Assembly: GCA_963727765.1 (NCBI GenBank) | Contig: CAVSGZ010000007.1 | Span: forward strand, 62,001-126,000 | Source: FEN-299 sp963727765 | Lineage (GTDB): Bacteria > Acidobacteriota > Vicinamibacteria > Vicinamibacterales > Fen-181 | Reading direction: 5' to 3' | DNA: 64,000 nt | Shown: positions 1 through 8,555 of the stretch, in pieces | Numbering within the stretch: position 1 is the stretch's first letter | How the letters are laid out: every line of letters starts with the position of its first letter | Position numbers and translations under genes: made by a program | The notes under the pieces: generated by a model | What the model saw: the letters and a program-made list of their open reading frames with translations, nothing else | Database searches by the model: none | What the model was told of the DNA's origin: nothing

Positions 1-732
1 ATTGACTCGGACGGCCACCGCGCAGGCGTGAAGCCGGAGTCCGGCGACCTGCTCGAGGTGGCCGCCGCACTGTCGTCCGGCGCCCGCTGCCGCGGCGTGA
101 TGACCCACGCCGGCGCGTCGTACGACTGCCGGTCGGTCGATGCCATCGTCGCCATGGCCGAACAGGAACGGGCGGCGGTCGTGCGCGCTGCCGAACGGCT
201 TCGGGCTGCGGAGCACGACGCCGCGGTCGTGAGCGTGGGGTCCACGCCGACGGCGACATGTGCGCGAGATCTCTCCGGCGTCACGGAAGTGCGCGCCGGG
301 GTGTTCGTGTTCCAGGACCTGGTGATGGCCGGGCTCGGCGTCTGCTCGGTCGACGATGTCGCGCTCTCGGTGCTGGTGAGCGTGATCGGCCATCAGCGCG
401 AGAAGGGCTGGATCGTCACCGACGGCGGGTGGATGGCCGTGTCGCGCGATCGGGGCACCGCGGGCCAGGCCGTCGACCAGGGCTATGGGCTCGTGTGTGA
501 CGCGGATGGCCGGCTGCTCGAGTCGTTCGTGATGCACGGCGCCAACCAGGAGCACGGCCTCATCTCGCGCCGCGGCGGCGGCGGGATCGACTGGGACGCG
601 TTTCGCGTCGGCACGAGGCTGCGGATCCTGCCCAATCACGCCTGCGCGACCGCCGCTCAGCACTGCGAATACCACGTCGTCAACGGCTCCCGCGCGATCG
701 TCGCCCGCTGGGGGCGCTTCGGAGGATGGTGA
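1..732 (+). CDS. D-threonine aldolase / D-serine dehydratase-like PLP enzyme, C-terminal part
   Basis: The reading frame is open from base 1, so the gene enters the window already in progress; the GTG at 28 is only an internal codon (the frame before it reads IDSDGHRAGVK, typical of the family). About 243 residues of the C-terminal beta domain remain. The end holds PNHACATAAQ, matching the metal-binding His/Cys segment of the DSD1/D-threonine aldolase family. These enzymes are PLP-dependent, metal-assisted and act in the cytoplasm on D-amino acids or beta-hydroxy amino acids. The N-terminal barrel with the PLP lysine lies outside the window. The stop overlaps the RidA ribosome-binding region, which suggests co-transcription. 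The exact substrate cannot be told from this part. Confidence 0.8.
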   Translation: MDSDGHRAGVKPESGDLLEVAAALSSGARCRGVMTHAGASYDCRSVDAIVAMAEQERAAVVRAAERLRAAEHDAAVVSVGSTPTATCARDLSGVTEVRAGVFVFQDLVMAGLGVCSVDDVALSVLVSVIGHQREKGWIVTDGGWMAVSRDRGTAGQAVDQGYGLVCDADGRLLESFVMHGANQEHGLISRRGGGGIDWDAFRVGTRLRILPNHACATAAQHCEYHVVNGSRAIVARWGRFGGW

Positions 733-1115
733 TGAACGTGACGAGGATCGATCCGGCGACGATGGTGAAGCCGGGCGGCCATTACAGCCACGTGGTCGTC
801 CACAACGGCGTGGCCTACGTGTCGGGGCAGTTGCCGATCGGGCCCGACGGCCCGCTGCCGGCGACAACGCCGTTCGAGGAGCAGGCGCGCCAAGTGCTGG
901 CCAACGTGCGCGCCGCCGTGACCGCGGCGGGTTCGGACCTCTCGAAGGTGCTCAAGTGCACGGTCTACGTTGTGGACATCGCCGACTGGCCGACGTTCAA
1001 CCGGCTCTACGCCGAGATGTTCGGCGACCACAAGCCGGCACGCGTCGTGGTGCCGGTCTCGCCGCTGCACTACGGCTACCGGGTCGAGATGGACGCCGTG
1101 GCGGCGGTGGACTGA
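732..1115 (+). CDS. RidA family protein (reactive imine/enamine deaminase)
   Basis: A 127-residue RidA/YjgF/UK114 protein. Start chosen at ATG 732 because GGAGG (721-725) sits six bases upstream; an in-frame ATG at 726 is too close to it. Conserved features are the N-terminal GGHYSHVV and GVAYVSGQLP strands, the VVDIADWPTFN segment and the C-terminal KPARVVVPV with its conserved Arg. RidA proteins hydrolyse reactive enamine/imine intermediates released by PLP enzymes, so the position directly behind a PLP enzyme of D-amino acid metabolism fits a clean-up role. The start overlaps the upstream stop (TGATG). Confidence 0.9.
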   Translation: MNVTRIDPATMVKPGGHYSHVVVHNGVAYVSGQLPIGPDGPLPATTPFEEQARQVLANVRAAVTAAGSDLSKVLKCTVYVVDIADWPTFNRLYAEMFGDHKPARVVVPVSPLHYGYRVEMDAVAAVD

Positions 1116-1119
1116 ACGC

Positions 1120-1143
1120 AGGGCTCAAGGCTCAGGGAACAGG
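1120..1143. repeat. Degenerate heptamer repeat (AGGGCTC type)
   Basis: Three consecutive 7-base units, AGGGCTC, AAGGCTC and AGGGAAC, lie between the convergent RidA and M20 peptidase genes and run a few bases into the peptidase C-terminus. The GGCTCA core recurs in the repeats at 13108-13181. See the finding on heptamer repeats. Confidence 0.5.
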
Positions 1144-2682
1144 CTTTGCGTGGACGGGCGCGGTGAGCACCGCCGCGATCGTCGTAATTCCGTTGAAGAA
1201 CGTGCCCATCCGGAGGTTCTCGTTCTCGGCGTGCTGGTTGTTGTCGAAGTTGACGATCGGCACGCCGATGGCGGGCACGCCCATCGCCTCGATGAACGGC
1301 GCGATCGGCACCGTGCCGCCCATCGTGCGAATCTGCACCGGCGGCTGGCCGAACATCCGCGCGATGGCCGCGACAATCTGGCGCGACGCCGGCGCGAGCG
1401 GCGACGTTCTGTACGCGTTGGTCTCGCCGCCCTCGACCGTCAGCTTCACGATCCGGGGATGCGCGGCGCGCGTGGCATCGTCCGGGTCGCGGTCGACCAG
1501 GTAGAACCCCTGTCGGGCAATGTGCGCCTTCAGGCGCTCGAGCATTGCGGCGGACGGCGTCTCCTTGACGAGTCGGATGTCGATGGCAGCAGTCGCCTGG
1601 GCCGGGATGATCGTGCGGGCGTTGGCCCCGACGAAGGCGCTGGAGAAGCCGCGGATGTTCAGCGACGGGCGCTGGACGGCCTCTTGCAGGGACAGCCCCG
1701 GCTGCTCGACCTCCTCGATGCCGAACAGTTTCTTGAGCGCGCCCTCATCGTCGGGCACCGCGGCGAGCATCGCCTTCTCTTCGGGCGCGAGTGGTTCGAG
1801 GCCGTCGTAGAAGCCCGGCACGAGCACGTGCCCGCGGTCATCCTTCATGGAGGCCAGCAGCCGCACCAGATCGAAGGCGGGGTTCGGCACCCAGTTGCCG
1901 TAGTGGCCGCTGTGCAGGGCGAACTTCGGCCCGAACACCGTCAACTCGAATGTCAGGATGCCCCGGGCGCCAAAGGTGACCGTCGGCCGCCCGCTCGGAT
2001 GGACCGGGCCGTCGAGGATCACGATGGCGTCGGCGGCGAGCTTCTGGCGGTAACGGGAGATCGCCCCGATCAGGCTGGGCGAACCCGCCTCCTCCTCGCC
2101 GTCGAGCACAACGTGCACGTTCGAGGCCGGAGCGTGCCCGGTCGCCTTCAGGGCGTCGATCGCCGCGCACAAGGCGACGATCGGCGACTTGTCGTCGGAG
2201 GACGAGCGGGCGTAGAGCCGCCAGTCCGGTTCGTAGCGCGCGCGGTCGACGGGGCCAGGCAGTTCGCGGCCGCCGTCCTCGAACCGGCCGTCGCGCAGGA
2301 TCGGCGTGAACGGACTCGCCTGCTTCCAGTTCTTCGCGTCCACCGGCTGCCCGTCGTAGTGCGCGTAGACGAGCACCGTGCCGGTCGCGCCGGGGACCGC
2401 CATTTCGCCGTAGACGAGCGGGTTGCCGGCCGTGGGTAAGGTCTCGACACGGAAGCCGTGTCGGGTGAGCATCGCGCGCAGCGCGTCGACGTTGCGGGCG
2501 ATGTTCGGCCGGTCGGCGGCCACGTTGGGAATCACCAGGAGGTCGGCGAGCTCTCGGACGATCGCCTGCTGGTGTGACCCGATCCAGGTGTCGACACTGG
2601 AACGTGGAGAAGCGGACTGGGCGCGGGGGAGGGCGACCGCGCAGAGGACGACAGCGAGAACGAGCGTGAGGCGTGAGCGCAT
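1132..2682 (-). CDS. Secreted M20 family metallopeptidase
   Basis: A 516-residue di-zinc peptidase of the M20 (dipeptidase/ArgE-DapE) family with an N-terminal signal peptide (hydrophobic residues 5-18, then PRAQS), so probably periplasmic. The metal site is complete: YAHYDG near residue 108, SSDDKSP near 163, DGEEEAGS near 196 (catalytic and metal Glu), ILDGP, and NFDNNQHAENEN near 484. The dimerisation (lid) domain lies between about 235 and 390. Length is normal for the larger secreted M20 members. No clear Shine-Dalgarno precedes the ATG. It probably clips di- or oligopeptides; the specificity is not visible. Confidence 0.88.
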   Translation of the reverse strand: MRSRLTLVLAVVLCAVALPRAQSASPRSSVDTWIGSHQQAIVRELADLLVIPNVAADRPNIARNVDALRAMLTRHGFRVETLPTAGNPLVYGEMAVPGATGTVLVYAHYDGQPVDAKNWKQASPFTPILRDGRFEDGGRELPGPVDRARYEPDWRLYARSSSDDKSPIVALCAAIDALKATGHAPASNVHVVLDGEEEAGSPSLIGAISRYRQKLAADAIVILDGPVHPSGRPTVTFGARGILTFELTVFGPKFALHSGHYGNWVPNPAFDLVRLLASMKDDRGHVLVPGFYDGLEPLAPEEKAMLAAVPDDEGALKKLFGIEEVEQPGLSLQEAVQRPSLNIRGFSSAFVGANARTIIPAQATAAIDIRLVKETPSAAMLERLKAHIARQGFYLVDRDPDDATRAAHPRIVKLTVEGGETNAYRTSPLAPASRQIVAAIARMFGQPPVQIRTMGGTVPIAPFIEAMGVPAIGVPIVNFDNNQHAENENLRMGTFFNGITTIAAVLTAPVHAKPVP

Positions 2683-2771
2683 CGGTGAAGTGTAAACCCG
2701 AACCGGGGGCGACGATCACGCTTGGTGCGCGAGCGCCGGCCCCGGCCCGTTGCCGATGCAGGAGCGCCCGT

Positions 2772-3101
2772 TCAGACGGTCGCCGTGTGACGCCGGATGT
2801 CGCGATTGAGCGCGTGAATCTGGCGGCGGAGCGCCTTGAGCGCCGAGTGGTCCCCGGCCGCGATCGCTTCGCTCTTCTTCTGCCTGAGGGCCCGCATCTT
2901 CGCCTTGACCGACGATTTGTCGTACCCGCCCGCGGCGTGGTGCTCGTGCAGCGGAATCTTGAGGGCGGTACACAGGGCCGCCAGCAGGTGGTCCTTGTTG
3001 AGCTGCGTGTAGCCCTTCACCGCCTCGTGTTCGATCCCCTTGGCGATTTCACGAAGCTCGACGACGGTCTTCCCCTTGAGGTCGTGGTAGGTATACGACA
3101 T
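2772..3101 (-). CDS. Small Rho-N domain-like protein
   Basis: A 109-residue, strongly basic protein. Residues about 6-50 (LKGKTVVELREIAKG and the following helices) match the SAP-like fold of the Rho termination factor N-terminal domain, a small nucleic-acid-binding helical domain. The rest is a charged helix (KAKMRALRQKKSEAI). An AAAGGAG six bases before the ATG supports the start. Probably a stand-alone nucleic-acid-binding protein; no role is known to me. It follows the ABC exporter genes on the same strand after 42 bases. Confidence 0.65.
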   Translation of the reverse strand: MSYTYHDLKGKTVVELREIAKGIEHEAVKGYTQLNKDHLLAALCTALKIPLHEHHAAGGYDKSSVKAKMRALRQKKSEAIAAGDHSALKALRRQIHALNRDIRRHTATV

Positions 3102-3143
3102 CGAAGCTCCTTTCCAGATGCATTCTATCGCGAGGCTGCGTCT

Positions 3144-4442
3144 CTAGTCGCTCTCCCACCTGAAGCGGGCAACCGCCAGACCGCCGCACACGAGGGTCGC
3201 CAGGAGCAGGAAGACGATCGGCCACGCGACCGACGAGAGCCCCAGGCCGCGCCAGGTCGTGGCGTCGAAGCCATCGACGGCCCAGCGCGTGGGGACGACG
3301 GCCGTCGCCTGCTGGAGCCACTTGGGGAAGACGAACGTGGGAACCCAGGCGCCGCCGAGCATGACGAGCAGCAGCGTGACGACAATCGACAAGCCGCGGG
3401 CAGCCTCCGGCGTGCGGCCCAGGCTGGCGATCAGCAAACCGAACGCCGCGGTGAGGAGCGAGAACGCAACGGCCACAGCGACGAACCCGACGAGGCTGCC
3501 ATCAATCCTCACACCGAAGACGACCCATGCGAACAGGTACAGGCAGGCCAAGATGAACAGCGAGAGCAGCGCGGTGCTGACGGCGCGGCTGCCGAGCAGC
3601 ACGGCGCGGGAGAGCGGGGCTGCGCGCAGGCGCTTCCACAGCCCCTCCCGCCGCTGCAGCAGCAGCCCGACACCCATCTCGATCGCCATGAAGAGGATGA
3701 ACTGCACGCCCATGCCGGCAAACGAGTGGGCGTAGCCGTTGTAGGGCACCCCGGTCCCCGAGGTGACCGCCTCCTTCTTCACCTCGAACGGGATCGTCGG
3801 GCCGCCGACCGTGCCCGCGGAGCCCGACGAACCGCTGACGTCGTTCCAGCCCTTTACGCCCTCGAGCAGCGTGGTCAGCGCGCGCTGCTGGTCCGGGGCG
3901 ATCGACGTGTTCTGCCGCAGGCGCTCCAGCGAGGCGTCGACGGCCTTGCGACCGGTCTGCCCGCTGAACATCTCCTTGCTGACCGCCTCCATCGCGTGGC
4001 CGGCCAGGATGCCCTGGACCATGCCGGCTTCGGTCGCGTGCGACGGGTCGTAGAGGAGAACGAGTTCCGCCTTCTTGCCACCGTTTCCGCCGAAGAACGC
4101 GTTGGCCGCTGCCGTCCCGAACCCCGGCGGGAACCTGATGGCAACCGTCGTCTTTCCGTGCCGCACGGCGTCGCGTGCCTGAGCCAGCGCGGCCGCCTTC
4201 ACGTCGAGCGCCGTGTCGGCCTTCAGGAGCGCGACCAGGCTGGTCGAGATAGCGCTGCCGTCCTCGTCTACCGCCATCACGGCCACGCGGCTCGCCTCGC
4301 GCTCGCCGCTGGTGTCGCCGAAGATGAACCCGAAGAACGACGCGATGGCGATCGGCGCGAGTATCGACATCAGGACGGCGCGCCGGTCGGAGAGGTAGAG
4401 CCGCAGGTCCTTTCGCACGAGTGCGGTGAAGGCTCGCATCAT
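3144..4442 (-). CDS. ABC-2 type multidrug/drug export permease
   Basis: Integral membrane permease of about 432 residues. An N-terminal helix (residues about 20-40) is followed by a long extracytoplasmic domain and a cluster of five membrane helices in the C-terminal half, as in the DrrB/YhiH/NatB (ABC-2) family. I take the ATG at 4442, which overlaps the stop of the ATPase gene as ATGA and so predicts translational coupling. It should form the membrane channel for the ATPase encoded just upstream. Substrate unknown; the family exports drugs, lipids or glycans. Confidence 0.88.
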   Translation of the reverse strand: MMRAFTALVRKDLRLYLSDRRAVLMSILAPIAIASFFGFIFGDTSGEREASRVAVMAVDEDGSAISTSLVALLKADTALDVKAAALAQARDAVRHGKTTVAIRFPPGFGTAAANAFFGGNGGKKAELVLLYDPSHATEAGMVQGILAGHAMEAVSKEMFSGQTGRKAVDASLERLRQNTSIAPDQQRALTTLLEGVKGWNDVSGSSGSAGTVGGPTIPFEVKKEAVTSGTGVPYNGYAHSFAGMGVQFILFMAIEMGVGLLLQRREGLWKRLRAAPLSRAVLLGSRAVSTALLSLFILACLYLFAWVVFGVRIDGSLVGFVAVAVAFSLLTAAFGLLIASLGRTPEAARGLSIVVTLLLVMLGGAWVPTFVFPKWLQQATAVVPTRWAVDGFDATTWRGLGLSSVAWPIVFLLLATLVCGGLAVARFRWESD

Positions 4443-5374
4443 CGATCTCGCAGGGCACGCCCGGTCAGCGTGAGGAAGACGGTTTCGAGGGTGGCCCGCT
4501 CGGTGGCAACGTGCTGGTACTTGTGGCCGTGCACGGTGAACCACTGGAGGACCGCGGGCATCGTGGCCCCGAGGTCGTCCACAACGACACGGACGGTGCC
4601 GGGCGCGGTGTCGACGCTCTGAACGCCCGGCAGGGCGCCGAGCCCCTCCGCCGGGACGACGACCTCGGCGCCGTCGAACGTCACCGTGATGACGTTGGCG
4701 GCGGGCAGGAGCCGAGAGAGCGCCTGTGGCGTGCCATCGGCGATGACCTTGCCGCGGTCGATGATGACGACCCGGTCGCAGAGCCGCTCGGCCTCCTCCA
4801 TGTAGTGCGTGGTGTAGAGGATCGTCGTGCCGCGCCGCTTCAGCGTCTCGAGGTTGTCGAAGATGGCATTACGACTCTGCGGGTCCACGCCCACCGTCGG
4901 CTCGTCGAGCAGCAGGATCGCCGGGCCGTGGAGCAGGGCGGCCGCCAGGTTCAGCCGGCGCTTCATTCCGCCGCTGAACGTGCGGACCTTGTCCCGCGCG
5001 CGCTCCGCCAGCCCCGTGAGTTCGAGCGCGTCAGCCACCGCGCGCCGGGTCGCCTGGCGGTCGAGGTCGTAGAGGGCGGCGAACAGTCGCAGGTTCTCGG
5101 CTGCCGAGAGTCCGTCGATGAGGGCCAGATCCTGCGTCACCAGCCCGATCTTCGCTTTTAGGGGATCGGTGTCGCCGCCAAGCCGGCGCCCGCCGATCAG
5201 CACCTCGCCCGAATCTGGGCGCAGCAGGCCGGCAATCATGGCGACGGTCGTCGTCTTGCCGGCGCCGTTCGGGCCGAGCAGGCCGACCATCTCGCCAGCC
5301 GCAGCGCCGAACGTCACATGATCGACGGCGGCGAGCGATCCGAAGCGCTTGGTGAGGTCGTGCAGTTCGAGCAT
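4439..5374 (-). CDS. ABC transporter ATP-binding protein (DrrA/CcmA-like)
   Basis: A 311-residue ABC ATPase: Walker A GPNGAGKT at 34-41, Q-loop near QDLAL, signature FSGGMKRR at 133-140, Walker B ILLLDEP at 153-159, H-loop TTHYMEEA. A C-terminal domain of about 80 residues follows, as in DrrA-type exporters. It powers the permease encoded immediately downstream (4-base overlap). Divergent from the cytochrome c peroxidase gene, with about 95 bases between them. Confidence 0.93.
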   Translation of the reverse strand: MLELHDLTKRFGSLAAVDHVTFGAAAGEMVGLLGPNGAGKTTTVAMIAGLLRPDSGEVLIGGRRLGGDTDPLKAKIGLVTQDLALIDGLSAAENLRLFAALYDLDRQATRRAVADALELTGLAERARDKVRTFSGGMKRRLNLAAALLHGPAILLLDEPTVGVDPQSRNAIFDNLETLKRRGTTILYTTHYMEEAERLCDRVVIIDRGKVIADGTPQALSRLLPAANVITVTFDGAEVVVPAEGLGALPGVQSVDTAPGTVRVVVDDLGATMPAVLQWFTVHGHKYQHVATERATLETVFLTLTGRALRDR

Positions 5375-5469
5375 CGATGACCCTGCCGGGATTGGACGGA
5401 ATACGCCGCTGGATGGTTTGCCGGCGGATGGGATCTGGTATCCTCCGCCTATCCACCAGGGAGTGTCTC

Positions 5470-6543
5470 ATGATACGAGCCAGGACGTTCGTCCTATCGT
5501 CCATCATCGTGCTCGCCACCCTGGGCGTCGGGTGCCGGAAGGAGCCGCCGCCTGCCGCCAGCCCCGACCACGCCAGTCCGGTGGTCACCCAGGAACGGCT
5601 CGCCGTCTTCGCATCGCTTCCGGCCTCGGTCCCGACCGAGGCCGGCAGCATCAACGAAAATGCCATCGTCCTCGGCCGGATGCTCTTCTACGAGCCGCGA
5701 CTCTCGAAGAGCCAGGCGATCTCCTGCAACACCTGCCACGACCTGGCACACTACGGGGTGGACGGCCAGCCGACCTCCGACGGGCACCGGGGCCAGCAGG
5801 GCACGCGAAACGCGCCGACGGTGTTCAATGCCGCCGCGCACTTCGCCCAGTTCTGGGACGGGCGTGCACCGGACGTCGAAGCCCAGGCCAAAGGACCGGT
5901 GCTGAACCCGGTCGAGATGGCGCTGCCGAGTGCCGACCGGGCCGTCGCCGTCCTCACGTCGATGCCCGAGTACGTGGCGCTCTTCAAGCGCGCGTTCCCC
6001 GGTGAAAAGGACCCGGTTACCTTCGACAACATGGCGAAGGCCATCGGCGCCTTCGAGCGGAAGCTGATGACGCCCTCTCGGTGGGACGCGCTGCTCAATG
6101 GCGACAGGTCCGCCCTCACCCCGACTGAACTCGTGGGCCTGACGACGTTCCTCGACGCCGGCTGCCACTCGTGCCACAACGGGGCGCTGCTCGGCGGGAC
6201 GACCTTTCAGAAGCTGGGACTGGCCAAACCCTATCCGGGCCTCACCGATCCCGGCCGCTTCGACGTGACGAAAGTCCAGGCCGACCGCGGCCTGTTCAAA
6301 GTGCCGTCGCTCCGCAATGTCGAACGCACCGGGCCCTACTTCCACAACGGGCAGGTGCCCAGCCTGGAAGAGGCCGTTCGCAAGATGGGGGAGTTTCAAC
6401 TAGGCAAGAAACTGTCGGCCGAGCAGGTGCAGCAGATTGTCGCGTTCCTGAAGGTGCTGACCGGCCGGATCGACCCCAGCTACATCAAGCCTCCGGTCCT
6501 GCCGAGGAGCACCGCGACGACGCCGAAGCCGGACATCTCCTGA
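5470..6543 (+). CDS. Di-heme cytochrome c peroxidase (CcpA/MauG family), lipoprotein
   Basis: 357 residues from ATG 5470, which has GGGAG seven bases upstream. The N-terminus MIRARTFVLSSIIVLATLGVGC is split by a lipobox (LGVGC, Cys22), so it should be a lipid-anchored periplasmic protein. Two heme c motifs are visible: CNTCH (86-90) and CHSCH (232-236). The family element GPYFHNG precedes the C-terminus. Bacterial CcpA enzymes reduce H2O2 with electrons from small c-type cytochromes; MauG-type relatives oxidise other targets, so the exact substrate is open. The C-terminal tail is Pro/Thr-rich and unlike the catalytic part. Confidence 0.9.
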   Translation: MIRARTFVLSSIIVLATLGVGCRKEPPPAASPDHASPVVTQERLAVFASLPASVPTEAGSINENAIVLGRMLFYEPRLSKSQAISCNTCHDLAHYGVDGQPTSDGHRGQQGTRNAPTVFNAAAHFAQFWDGRAPDVEAQAKGPVLNPVEMALPSADRAVAVLTSMPEYVALFKRAFPGEKDPVTFDNMAKAIGAFERKLMTPSRWDALLNGDRSALTPTELVGLTTFLDAGCHSCHNGALLGGTTFQKLGLAKPYPGLTDPGRFDVTKVQADRGLFKVPSLRNVERTGPYFHNGQVPSLEEAVRKMGEFQLGKKLSAEQVQQIVAFLKVLTGRIDPSYIKPPVLPRSTATTPKPDIS

Positions 6544-6548
6544 GGGCG

Positions 6549-6590
6549 GCCGACGGCTGACGGCTGACGACCGACGGCTGACGGCTGACG
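6549..6590. repeat. Tandem heptamer repeat, six units (GCTGACG type)
   Basis: Six contiguous 7-base units between two convergent genes: GCTGACG four times, with variants GCCGACG and ACCGACG as units 1 and 4. The block is a duplication of a three-unit segment. It fills almost the whole gap between the peroxidase stop and the next gene's stop. Confidence 0.75.
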
Positions 6591-6606
6591 GTGGGGCGCG
6601 GGTGGT

Positions 6607-7347
6607 TCACCGCGCCCCGGCGGACACCCGGACATTCTCGACCCACGGCTCGAGGTTGCGGCCCCATTGCACGGTCGCCTGATACCGAGGGGCCGTCGTC
6701 GAGTCACCTTGCGATGTACTTCTTCGGGCGAGGGGCTGGAGCGCGCGGCCCAGATCGCGGGGCACGTGCAACTGGTAGGGCAGCACCTCGACGACACGTC
6801 CTCTCAGGATGGAATCGTGGCCGCGTTCGCCGGCGACAGCCGGACCGACCAGCGCGTGCACGATGACGACCTGCCCGCGGTTCGGGTGACGGGATTGGAG
6901 GCGGACCGCGTCACGGTCCGCATCGACGAGGACCAGCCGTGACTCGGTGTCCACGACGCGGGGATTGGCGCCGGCGGACAGTGTATCCACGTAGCGCCGC
7001 CAGGCCGGGCCGTCGTATTCCATGGCGACGTAAGCCTGGCGCGCCGGCATCCTCAAGTAATGCGCCAGGTTCTCCGGGGTCGGCTTCAGGCTGCAGTCGA
7101 AGCCCAGTTCTTCGAGCTTCGCGCGGTCGAACCATGCGGCTTCTGCGGAGCCGCGAGTGTCGGTCCACGCCAGGCGGAGCGTGATCCCCGTGTTCTCGGT
7201 TCCCTCGCGTTCCAGCCGCGCCTCCCGCTCGGTCAGCTGAAGCACCGCGTCGGGTTCTCCCTGCCTGTTGACCGCCGCTAGAGCGAGCAGGCAGAGGTTG
7301 GAGACGACCACAATCGCCGAGGCCAGCCACAAGCCGGTGCGTGACAT
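6607..7347 (-). CDS. DUF4824-like membrane-anchored protein
   Basis: 246 residues: a short cytoplasmic N-terminus, one membrane helix (about residues 5-25) and an extracytoplasmic domain. The segments LRLAWTD, AAWFDRAKLEELGFD and RQAYVAMEYDGPAW resemble what I recall of the DUF4824 family, which travels with DUF2157 membrane proteins. The start codon lies one base after the stop of the upstream DUF2157-type gene (TGAGATG), so the two are surely one operon. Function unknown. Confidence 0.65.
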   Translation of the reverse strand: MSRTGLWLASAIVVVSNLCLLALAAVNRQGEPDAVLQLTEREARLEREGTENTGITLRLAWTDTRGSAEAAWFDRAKLEELGFDCSLKPTPENLAHYLRMPARQAYVAMEYDGPAWRRYVDTLSAGANPRVVDTESRLVLVDADRDAVRLQSRHPNRGQVVIVHALVGPAVAGERGHDSILRGRVVEVLPYQLHVPRDLGRALQPLARRSTSQGDSTTAPRYQATVQWGRNLEPWVENVRVSAGAR

Positions 7348-7348
7348 C

Positions 7349-8442
7349 TCACACCTCCCTCATCCGCAGGCGGATGCGCGCCAGCAGGACCAGCGCTCCC
7401 ATCGCGAGGCCGCCGAGCAGCAGGAAGAACAGGTAACCGGGCAGGACGTTCCACCACCAGTCGAAGCATTTCACGTAGACGAACAGCACGAAGAAGAGAC
7501 TCGCCCCGTTGACCACGTCGGGCCACCGGCGCCGGAGGCCAAACCAGACGGCGGCGACAGGCAGCCCAAAGCCCAGAATGTCGTAGACGGCATGGAGTAC
7601 CCGACAACGGGAGGGGCCGATAGCTGAAGGCGTCGGTCTGGGTCGCCAGGAAGAGCAGCGGCAGCAGCAGCGCGACGAGCCCGGTCAGCCGCCAGACACG
7701 GGCGAATCCGTCGGGTCGTGTCACGGGCCGCCAGAAGGACGCGGCCACGGCGCAGGCGCCCAGGGGCAGGAGCGGTTCGGGACGCCCCAGCAGAATCGAC
7801 CAGTCCAGGCCCATGGCGCTGGCCGTGAATGCCGCGACATAGGCCATGGCGGCCGCGAGACCGCAGGCCAGCAGGAATCGAAGCCGGTAGCCGTACGCGA
7901 CGGCAAGCGCGAAGGCCGCCCACGCGAGCAGGATGTTCGGCGAGGGCACCATGTTGAAGATCGCCTCCGCCACACCGAGATCCAGGGCGAAGCCGGCAGC
8001 CGCGATGACTGATAGGACCGACGCGACGTAGCGAGTCGGCTCGCGCCGCGCGGCCAGGTCCACCGCCAGCAGCAGCAGGATGGGCGTCGCGACGAGGACC
8101 GCCATCTGCGCGGGCGTGGTCAGCAGTCCCCAGAACCGGTAGAAGAAGAGGACGATGCCGGCGCTCAGCGTCACCGCGCCGATGAGCGAGGCGACCCTCA
8201 TGCCCAGCGTCATCTGGCGCTGGCTGTCTGTGCGGTCGACGTCGAACTGGCTTGTCAACGCGGCGAGCAGGTCGGCATGGTGCCGCTCGATGCGGGCCCG
8301 GTCCGCCGTCGAGAGCGTGAACATTCCGTCGCGCCCGAGTTCGGCGAGCTCGCGGCCGAAGGCGGCGATTCTGGTCGGCCCGCCGCTGCGCGTCCTTCCG
8401 GGCGTCGGTCGAAAGACCCCCAGAGCCTTCGCTGGTCATCAT
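7349..8442 (-). CDS. DUF2157-like multi-pass membrane protein, two frameshifts
   Basis: Coding signal runs over this whole stretch but changes frame twice. The ATG at 8442 has a perfect GGAGGT upstream and opens a frame reading MMTSEGSGG. Near 8366-8376 the family-like sequence (RIAAFGREL, then FTLSTADRARIERHH) continues in the next frame. Near 7612-7622 it moves again, ending in a helix-rich tail (WNVLPGYLFFLLLGGL) that stops at 7349, directly in front of the DUF4824-like gene. Both shifts equal one extra base. The reconstructed protein has a soluble N-terminal helical domain and about nine membrane helices, as in DUF2157 proteins. Either a decayed gene or two sequence errors; the intact operon junction favours errors. 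Confidence 0.6.
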
Positions 8443-8555
8443 GTCGCACCTCCCGGTTCCGACAAGGCGTTCTGAATGCAGACCCGGGAAACGTTACACG
8501 TGACCTTGCAACGGGGACCGTCGCGACCGACCTGCACCCCGCCAATGTCGCCGGG

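Noticed and set aside
970..2439. Long Arg-rich ORF antisense to the M20 peptidase, and many similar long ORFs in other frames across the window
   Set aside because: High GC leaves few stops. These frames are rich in Arg/Pro/Ala, have no motifs and mirror real genes with complete active sites.
5400..5469. Promoter of the cytochrome c peroxidase gene (TTGCCG ... TATCCT)
   Set aside because: Spacer is only about 15 bases and both boxes are weak; not listed.
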